From the NCBI GenBank assembly GCA_041874725.1, contig CP097466.1, positions 2,604,001 through 2,668,000 of the forward strand: a stretch of DNA of 64,000 bases, in the 5' to 3' direction. Positions 58,159 through 64,000 of this stretch are shown here, one piece after another (the first letter of the stretch is position 1; every line of letters starts with the position of its first letter). Below the pieces are notes generated by a model that saw nothing but the letters and a program-made list of their open reading frames with translations, was not told the DNA's origin and did not search any database. This DNA comes from Duganella sp. BuS-21. GTDB lineage: Bacteria; Pseudomonadota; Gammaproteobacteria; Burkholderiales; Burkholderiaceae_D. The position numbers were made by a program, and so were the translations under genes.

Positions 58159-61047
58159 TCATGATTCGCCGTGCTGCTCCATCAACTGGTCGCGCACCAT
58201 GGCGCCGAACAGGCCGTCCTTCGCCGTCAGGTCGCGATAGTTGCCGCGCTCTGCCACCTGGCCGTCCTGCAGCACGATGATGTGGTCGGCCTCGGTCAAG
58301 GCCGTCAGCCGGTGGGCGATGACGATGCGGGTCACGCGCAGGCGCGCCAGGTTGCGCATCACGCGCGCCTGCGACGGCCCGTCCAGCAGGCTGGTGGCTT
58401 CGTCCATGAACAGCACCGGCGGTTTGCGCACCAGCGCCCGCGCGATCAGCAGGCGCTGGCGCTGGCCGGCGGACAGCGTGCTGACGCCGTCGCCGATCAT
58501 GGTGTACATGCCCATCGGCAGCCGGCGGATATCGTCGGCCACGGAGGCCGCTTCGGCGGCGGCCCACACTTCGTCGAGCGTGGCGCCGGAGTCGCCGGCG
58601 ATATTGCTGATGATGTCGCCGGCCAGCAGGCGCGTGTCCTGCAGCACCACGCCGAACTGGCGGCGCAGCTGACGCAGGTGCAGGTCGGCCAGGTCCTTGT
58701 CGTCGTACAGGATGGAGCCGCTGGCCGGCTTCTCAAAGCCCAGCAGCAAGCGCAGCAAGGTCGACTTGCCGGAGCCGGAGGCGCCGACGATGGCGATGAA
58801 GTCGCCGGGGCGCGCAGTCAGCGACACGTCCTTCAGCACCTGCGGACCGTTGGCGTAGCTGAAACTGACCTTGTTCACCTCCAGCATGCCGGTCAGTTCG
58901 CCCGGCGCGGTCTTGCCCTGTTCCGCTTCGGGCAGGGTGTCGAGTATCGGCTTGGCCTTGAAGTAGGCGCCGTTGACGGCCACGGTGCTGATCAGCGTTT
59001 CGCACAGCGCCACCACGCCGTGGAACACGCCGCCGAAGGCCGCGAAGAAGCCGACGAATTCACCGGCCGACAGGCGCGTGCCGGCGCTGCTCATCATCGA
59101 GCCGGCGGCGGCGAACAGCAGCAGCGCGGCCAGGTGGTCGAGCGCGCGGAAGAACACCGATTCGGCCACGATCAATTTGTCCTGGCCGACGTTGGGCACT
59201 TCGCCCAGCGCATGCTCGCGCGCCCACAGCGCAAAGGCGCGGCGCTCGGCGCCGGCCACGCGCAACTTGCCAACGCCCTGGATCATCTGCAGCACCAGGG
59301 CGTTGAGGTTGCGCGGCGAATCCGGCGCGGCGATGGCGATGCGCACCGACTTGCGGCGGAACCAGGTAACGGCGCCCGCCGCCACCACGATCAGTCCCAG
59401 CGCCAGCAGCGACAGCGTGGCGCTGAACCAGAACAGTACCAGGAAGTTCAGCGCCGAGAAGGCGCCGGCGAACAGGTTGGCGACCGTGCGCGCCGACAGG
59501 ATGCGGATCACCTTCTGGCAGGCGCGCACGCGCGACTCCAGGTTGGCCACCGAGTATTTGCGGTGGAAGCTGGCGGGCATGCGCAGCAGGCGGTCCCAGA
59601 CGGCGGCCTGGATCGCCATATCCATCTTGTCCTGGATGCGCAGCACCATCAGCGAGCGCACCAAGGAGAACAGCGACACCGTCATGGTGACAAAGCACAG
59701 GCCCACGCCCATCTGGAACAGCAGCTGCGAACGGGCCGAGGGGATGATGACGTCCATCACGCGCGCGCTGGCCAGCGGCACCACCAGGCCCAGCGCGCCG
59801 ATCACGCCGGCTAGCGCCACCACCGCCAGCATCTCCTTGCCGTAGCCGTGCAGGCCGAAGCGCAGCAGGTCGATTTCCGTCAGCGCCTTGGCCGGCAGCG
59901 GGCGGTAGTAGAGATGGGCGAAGGGTTTGATGTTGGCTGCGCTGGTGCTGTCGATGGCGGTGCGCTTGCCGTCGGCGTCGACGGCGACGTAGCCGCGTTT
60001 CCAGCGTTGCGGCAGCAAGGCCAGCGGAGCGCCGCTGTCGGCGTCGAAGGCGAGCAGGGCGCCGCTGTCCTGCTGCCACCAGTTGGCGCCTAGTAGCACC
60101 TGGCGGGTGCGCACGCCGTTGGCTTCGGCCAAGGCGGCGGCGATGTCGGCGTCGGTCTTGCCGGTGGTGGCTTTGATGTCCTTCTTGAAGTCGATGCCGA
60201 TGTGGGCGCCGATGGCTTGGGCTACGCGCAGCAGCGGCGCTGCTGCTGCTTCCTTGGGGGCGATCCAGTCGGCGTCGCCGGTAACCAGACCGGCCAGGGC
60301 GCCGATGCCGGTGGCGAGGTCGTCGTCGGCGCGGGCGGTGGTGTCGGCCATGCGCTGTCGTTCGCTGGCGGCGTCGCTGCAGCGCTGCTGCCATGCCATC
60401 AGCAGTGAGAGCTGCCAGAGTTTTTGCAGGCAGGTCATGCGCGTGGCGGCGTCGCTGTCGCCGAAGCGGAGGACGTCCAGTTCGACGTCTTGGGCCACCA
60501 TGAAGGCTAGTTCGCGTGGGGCGGCCAGCATGTCGCCGGCTTGCAGTGTGGCGCCGTCCAGGCCTTCGATGCGCAGTTGGCCGGCGCGTACCTGGATCAG
60601 GACCAGCGAGGCGCTGGCGATGCGCATGCCGGCAGTTGCGGTGTAGCGGCCGCGCGTGATGGTGTCGTGCACGGTCTGGCCGGCGCACGGCAGCGGCCAG
60701 CAGGCGGCGACGGCGGCGGCGCCGTTGAGCCAGGCTTCTAGAGGTGCTTCGGCGGCGGCATCCGCGTCGGCGAGCGGTGCGACGATGGCGTTGATGGAGG
60801 GGAAGGCCAGCGGCGCGGCGTGGTCCGCGTGCCCGGCCAACGACGGCAAGGCAGGCAGCACCGCCGGCGCTGCAACCTCGGCCACCGCCAGCAGGGCGCC
60901 GCCCGCGTGGCGCGGGCTGTGCAGCATCAGGCCGATGCTGCCGGCGCTGAGCAGCAGCGGAACCGATAGCTGCATGGCTTGACGCGGCAGGGGCGGCGCA
61001 GACGCCCCAGCGTGCGGTAGCGGCATTGGCTCGCGGTCGGCGCTCAT
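58159..61047 (-). CDS. NHLM/NHLP-type export ABC permease/ATPase subunit
   Basis: A 962-residue protein. Residues ~1-400 are a long N-terminal region without peptidase motifs (a cyclic-nucleotide-like beta segment near RGRYTATAGMRIASASLVLIQVRAGQLRIEG). Then come a type I exporter membrane domain and an ATPase domain. Walker A GASGSGKST is near residue 755; Walker B is LFMDEATSLLDG. The signature is LSAGQRQR, with Ala in place of the first Gly of LSGGQ. It overlaps the peptidase/ATPase gene by four bases, so the two probably form a heterodimer. The family is the NHLM bacteriocin transporter ATP-binding class. Confidence 0.88.
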   Translation of the reverse strand: MSADREPMPLPHAGASAPPLPRQAMQLSVPLLLSAGSIGLMLHSPRHAGGALLAVAEVAAPAVLPALPSLAGHADHAAPLAFPSINAIVAPLADADAAAEAPLEAWLNGAAAVAACWPLPCAGQTVHDTITRGRYTATAGMRIASASLVLIQVRAGQLRIEGLDGATLQAGDMLAAPRELAFMVAQDVELDVLRFGDSDAATRMTCLQKLWQLSLLMAWQQRCSDAASERQRMADTTARADDDLATGIGALAGLVTGDADWIAPKEAAAAPLLRVAQAIGAHIGIDFKKDIKATTGKTDADIAAALAEANGVRTRQVLLGANWWQQDSGALLAFDADSGAPLALLPQRWKRGYVAVDADGKRTAIDSTSAANIKPFAHLYYRPLPAKALTEIDLLRFGLHGYGKEMLAVVALAGVIGALGLVVPLASARVMDVIIPSARSQLLFQMGVGLCFVTMTVSLFSLVRSLMVLRIQDKMDMAIQAAVWDRLLRMPASFHRKYSVANLESRVRACQKVIRILSARTVANLFAGAFSALNFLVLFWFSATLSLLALGLIVVAAGAVTWFRRKSVRIAIAAPDSPRNLNALVLQMIQGVGKLRVAGAERRAFALWAREHALGEVPNVGQDKLIVAESVFFRALDHLAALLLFAAAGSMMSSAGTRLSAGEFVGFFAAFGGVFHGVVALCETLISTVAVNGAYFKAKPILDTLPEAEQGKTAPGELTGMLEVNKVSFSYANGPQVLKDVSLTARPGDFIAIVGASGSGKSTLLRLLLGFEKPASGSILYDDKDLADLHLRQLRRQFGVVLQDTRLLAGDIISNIAGDSGATLDEVWAAAEAASVADDIRRLPMGMYTMIGDGVSTLSAGQRQRLLIARALVRKPPVLFMDEATSLLDGPSQARVMRNLARLRVTRIVIAHRLTALTEADHIIVLQDGQVAERGNYRDLTAKDGLFGAMVRDQLMEQHGES

Positions 61048-63188
61048 GCGTCCTCCAGCACGCGGCGGCAGGTGCTGTCGGGCTGGGCGTACAGCGTGTC
61101 GAACAGGCCTTGCTCGGTGATGGCGCCGCCGTCGAGCACCATCACGCGGTCGCAGGCGCGCAGCGAGAAGCGGCGGTGGGTGATGATGACGGTGGTGCAG
61201 CCACGGCGGCGGCAGTGGTCGAGAATCCGCGCTTCGGCCGACGCCTCGATCGCGCTGGTGGCTTCATCGAGCAGCAACAGGCGCGGATTGCCGGCCAGCG
61301 CGCGCGCTATCTCCAGCCGCTGGCGCTGGCCGCCCGACAGATTGCGGCCGTTCTCTTCCATCTTCGTATCGTAGCCATTTGGCAGGCCCATGATGAAATC
61401 GTGGATCAGCGCATCCTTGGCGGCGGCCACCACCTGCGCTTCGCTCAGGCTGCGGTCCCACAAGGTCAGGTTCTCGCGGATCGTGCCTTCGATGAACTGG
61501 ATGTCCTGGTCGACGTGGGCGATGGAGCTGGCCAGCAACGCCCGCCCATGGGCCGCGCGCGGCTTGCCGTCGAAGCGGATCTCGCCGCCGTCCGGCGTGT
61601 ACATGCCGGCGATCAGCCGCGCCAGTGTCGACTTGCCGGCGCCGGATGCGCCGATCACGCCGATCCGCTCGCCCGGCACGCCGACGAAGTCCAGGCGCCC
61701 GAACAAGGGCTGGTCCTGCGGGCTGTAAGCGAAGCGCAGGCCGCGCAATTCGAACGCGCCGGACAGCTTCTGCGACAGGTCCGGCTGCGTCGACTCGGGC
61801 GCGGCGGTCAGCGGATCGACGCTGCAGTTGAGCACATCGTCCAGCCGCTGCAAGTCGCCGCGCAGGCGTTGGACTTTTTCCAGCACGTTGAACAGCCCCA
61901 GCATCGGCCGCGAAAAATTGTAGACCAGGCCCTGATACGCGATCAACATGCCGATGGTCAGATAGCCGTCCATCACGCGGAAGCCGCCGATCACCAGAAT
62001 CAGTGTGGCGTTGAACATCATCAGGAAGGCCGGCACTTGGCCGTATTCGGCGCTGCTGGTTTCCATGCGTTGGTTGGCGTTCACCACCAACGCCTGCTGC
62101 GCCATGTGCTTGGTGTAGAAGTGGCTATCGTCGGCGCTGGCCTGCAGCGTTTCCAGCATGGCGATGCCGTTCGAGGCGTTGCCCTGCAGGCGCCCGCTGG
62201 CGATGGCGTAGCGGATCGACAGCGCCTGCGTGCGCCTGGCTGCGAAGTGGAACACGCCGATGCTGGCGCCGACGATCAATACGCTGATACTGGTCAGCAG
62301 CACGTCGTAGGTCAGCATCACGGCCACGAAGAAGAAGGCCAGGCCGCCGTTGATCAGGGCCCGCGCCAGATCGCCCGACACCACCTTGGCCACCGACTCG
62401 TTCAAGCCCAGGCGCGAGGCCACCTCGCCCGGCGCGCGCTGGGAAAAGTACAGCACCGGAAGGTGCAGGATGTGCCAAAAATAACGCCCGGTCGCCGCCA
62501 GCGCCAACTTGTACTGCAGTCGCAGCAGGTGCGCGCCTTGCAGCCACGCCAGCGCCGCCTCCAGCAACGTGGCCAGCAGCAGGCCGAGCAGGATGGGCAG
62601 GAACCAGCCCATCTGGCCGTCGATCAGGATACGGTCGACGAACAGGCGGGTGAACACCGGGATCACCATGCCCGGCACCACCATCAACAGGCCGGCCAGC
62701 GCGGCGAACAGCAAGGCCGGGCGGTCGCTGGCCATGCGCGCCAGCATACCCTTGAGCAGGCCGCCGCTGCCGCCGCCTTTCTTGAATTCGGGGCCGGGCT
62801 CGAAGGTCAGCACCACGCCGGTGAAGGCGGCGGCGAAGTCCTCGGCCTGCACCTGGCGGTGGCCGGTGGCCGGATCGTTCAGGTGTACCATGCCATCGGC
62901 AAAGCCTTCCACCACCACGAAGTGGTTGAAGTTCCAGAACACCATGAACGGCGCTTCCAGCTTGGGCAGCTCGGTGGCCTCGGTGCTCCAGGCGGTGGCC
63001 TGCATGCCGAAGCTGCGCGCAGCGCGCAGCAGGTTGCTGACCTTGGCGCCGTCGCGGCCGACGCCGCAGCGCACGCGCAGCTGTTCCAGCGGTTCGTGGC
63101 GGCCGTGGTAGCCGAGGATGATGGCCAGCGCGGCGGCGCCGCATTCCAGCGACTCCATCTGCATCACGGTTGGTGTGCGGGCCACCAT
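61044..63188 (-). CDS. C39-peptidase/permease/ATPase of the NHLM/NHLP-type exporter
   Basis: A 714-residue protein. The N-terminal C39 peptidase has catalytic Cys16 (LECGAAAL), His89 (NFNHFVVVEG) and Asp105 (LNDPATG), so it should cut a leader at a double-Gly-type site during export. A six-helix membrane domain follows. The ATPase domain has GASGAGKST, LSGGQRQR and LLLLDEATSAIE, all intact. It starts one base after the upstream adaptor stop and overlaps the permease/ATPase gene. No substrate peptide is visible in the window. Confidence 0.92.
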   Translation of the reverse strand: MVARTPTVMQMESLECGAAALAIILGYHGRHEPLEQLRVRCGVGRDGAKVSNLLRAARSFGMQATAWSTEATELPKLEAPFMVFWNFNHFVVVEGFADGMVHLNDPATGHRQVQAEDFAAAFTGVVLTFEPGPEFKKGGGSGGLLKGMLARMASDRPALLFAALAGLLMVVPGMVIPVFTRLFVDRILIDGQMGWFLPILLGLLLATLLEAALAWLQGAHLLRLQYKLALAATGRYFWHILHLPVLYFSQRAPGEVASRLGLNESVAKVVSGDLARALINGGLAFFFVAVMLTYDVLLTSISVLIVGASIGVFHFAARRTQALSIRYAIASGRLQGNASNGIAMLETLQASADDSHFYTKHMAQQALVVNANQRMETSSAEYGQVPAFLMMFNATLILVIGGFRVMDGYLTIGMLIAYQGLVYNFSRPMLGLFNVLEKVQRLRGDLQRLDDVLNCSVDPLTAAPESTQPDLSQKLSGAFELRGLRFAYSPQDQPLFGRLDFVGVPGERIGVIGASGAGKSTLARLIAGMYTPDGGEIRFDGKPRAAHGRALLASSIAHVDQDIQFIEGTIRENLTLWDRSLSEAQVVAAAKDALIHDFIMGLPNGYDTKMEENGRNLSGGQRQRLEIARALAGNPRLLLLDEATSAIEASAEARILDHCRRRGCTTVIITHRRFSLRACDRVMVLDGGAITEQGLFDTLYAQPDSTCRRVLEDA

Positions 63189-63189
63189 T

Positions 63190-64000
63190 TCAGTGCACCC
63201 CCAGCAGTTTTTTCAGCAGCGGCCAGGCCAGCGCGATCGGGCGCTGCTCGCGCACCACGATCTCGGCGTTGCACATCGAGCCCGAGCGCACTTCCGGCGG
63301 CTGGCGGGCGGCGCCGGACCACGCATAGTTGCCGTCGCCGCGCCGCACCAGCGTGGCCTGGACCTGGGTGGCGACGCCATCGCCGGCCAGTTCGCGCACC
63401 ACGTCTGGATTGTTCAGGCGCTGGTTGATCGCCTCGCGGCTGGCGGGGAAGGCCGAGACGTCGGCGATGCTGGCGCGTATGAATCCGAACTCCTGGCGCT
63501 TGACGTTGGTCGGCGTGATCTCGGCGCTCATGCCGCTTTGCAGCAGCTTGCCGTCGGCGGCGCGCACGAAGATCAGCGCGGCCAGCGGCGGCATGCCGTC
63601 GGCGCTGGCGCCGGTGCGCTCGATGGCGACGATGGGCGCGCCGGGCTGCAAGGCCTGGCCGTTGCGCGTCTTGACCTCGATCACGGTGCCGGCGTGCGGG
63701 GAGCGGATCTGCATCAGGATTTCGCGCTGGTTTTGCAGCAGCTTGACTTCGCGTTCCGCTTCCGCCACCTGCAGCGATTGCTGGCGTGATTCCGAATTCA
63801 GCATGCGCTGGTCTTCCTGCTGCTGGAAATCGAGCTGCCTGGCGCGGCTGTGCAGAGCCGCCTGTTCGACCTGCAGCTTGTCGACCTGGTCCTGGGCGTT
63901 GAGCAGGGCCTGGCGCGTGGACAGGCCTTGCTCGAACAGCTTTTGCTGTCCCTGCAAGCGTTGGCCGGCCAGTTGCAAACGCTGTTCCAGGGTGGCCAGG
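63190..64000 (-). CDS. HlyD-type adaptor of the NHLM/NHLP exporter, partial (5' end beyond window)
   Basis: The frame is open to the right edge, so the N-terminus is missing; about 270 residues are visible. They cover a coiled coil (GQQKLFEQGLSTRQALLNAQ, EAEREVKLLQNQ), the second lipoyl half MQIRSPHAGTVIEVKTRNGQ and the NHLM-class C-terminus (QEFGFIRASIADVSAFPAS, MCNAEIVVREQRPIALAWPLLKKLLG). It is followed immediately by the peptidase gene. It is a paralogue of the adaptor at 54699-55973. Confidence 0.85.
   Translation of the reverse strand, partial: LATLEQRLQLAGQRLQGQQKLFEQGLSTRQALLNAQDQVDKLQVEQAALHSRARQLDFQQQEDQRMLNSESRQQSLQVAEAEREVKLLQNQREILMQIRSPHAGTVIEVKTRNGQALQPGAPIVAIERTGASADGMPPLAALIFVRAADGKLLQSGMSAEITPTNVKRQEFGFIRASIADVSAFPASREAINQRLNNPDVVRELAGDGVATQVQATLVRRGDGNYAWSGAARQPPEVRSGSMCNAEIVVREQRPIALAWPLLKKLLGVH

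Noticed and set aside
61026..63428. 800-codon open frame antisense to the C39 peptidase/ATPase
   Set aside because: The opposite strand holds intact peptidase and ATPase motifs; this frame has shadow-type composition and no recognisable domain.

Overview
The window is high-GC, densely packed bacterial chromosome. The families (an OlsB-like acyltransferase, a YdeP-type molybdoenzyme with FdhD, a DUF1501/DUF1800 pair, several GGDEF/EAL proteins, ergothioneine and selenoneine genes, an NHLM-type peptide exporter) and the REP-like hairpins suggest a betaproteobacterium of the Burkholderiales, most likely Oxalobacteraceae (Duganella/Massilia/Janthinobacterium type). This is inference from gene content; no database was searched. 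No rRNA, tRNA or CRISPR array was seen. The window cuts a hybrid sensor kinase at the left edge and an HlyD-type adaptor at the right edge.

Layout. 1-13.1 kb: end of a sensor kinase with a CheY-like protein, a Lys/Ala/Pro-rich histone-like protein, an OlsB-like GNAT, fdhD, a large beta-propeller lipoprotein, a frameshifted YdeP-type oxidoreductase with a divergent small winged-helix gene, a PAS-GGDEF-EAL protein and the DUF1501/DUF1800 pair. 13.1-27 kb, the most interesting part: a five-gene Phn-like ABC importer of the putative selenate/selenium class (14.3-18.3 kb), divergent egtD-egtB (hercynine and ergothioneine), a doubly deleted chemotaxis receptor, leuA with a leucine-codon-rich leader, and senC(selD)-senB divergent from senA (selenoneine). 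27-33.9 kb: amidohydrolase, DUF885 peptidase, glycosyltransferase, small coupled genes ending in a YnfA protein, and a decayed TPR-like gene. 33.9-39.4 kb: malic enzyme, glutamate dehydrogenase with a frameshifted LysR gene, and an MFS-MarR pair. 39.6-52.9 kb: a cation/proton antiporter, DUF3297, an Rpn/PD-(D/E)XK-like protein, MFS, an ECF sigma factor with a membrane protein, udk, a multi-PAS diguanylate cyclase, an orphan LytS-type kinase, an S41 peptidase and an IS21 remnant. 53-64 kb: a DEAD-box helicase, then an NHLM/NHLP-type peptide export machine (two HlyD adaptors, TolC-like protein, cyclic-nucleotide-binding protein, permease/ATPase, C39 peptidase/permease/ATPase) whose precursor and modifying enzymes are not in the window.

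How the genes work together. EgtD makes hercynine, the common precursor of ergothioneine (via EgtB) and selenoneine (via SenA). SenC should supply selenophosphate, SenB should convert it to a selenosugar, and SenA should join it to hercynine. The importer next to egtD is a good candidate for selenium supply, so the 14-27 kb stretch reads as one sulfur/selenium-histidine antioxidant locus interrupted by a receptor remnant and leuA.

Quality caution. Three otherwise good genes (the YdeP-type oxidoreductase, senC and a LysR regulator) each carry an apparent single-base deletion in a homopolymer run. That pattern fits sequencing error at least as well as true pseudogenes.
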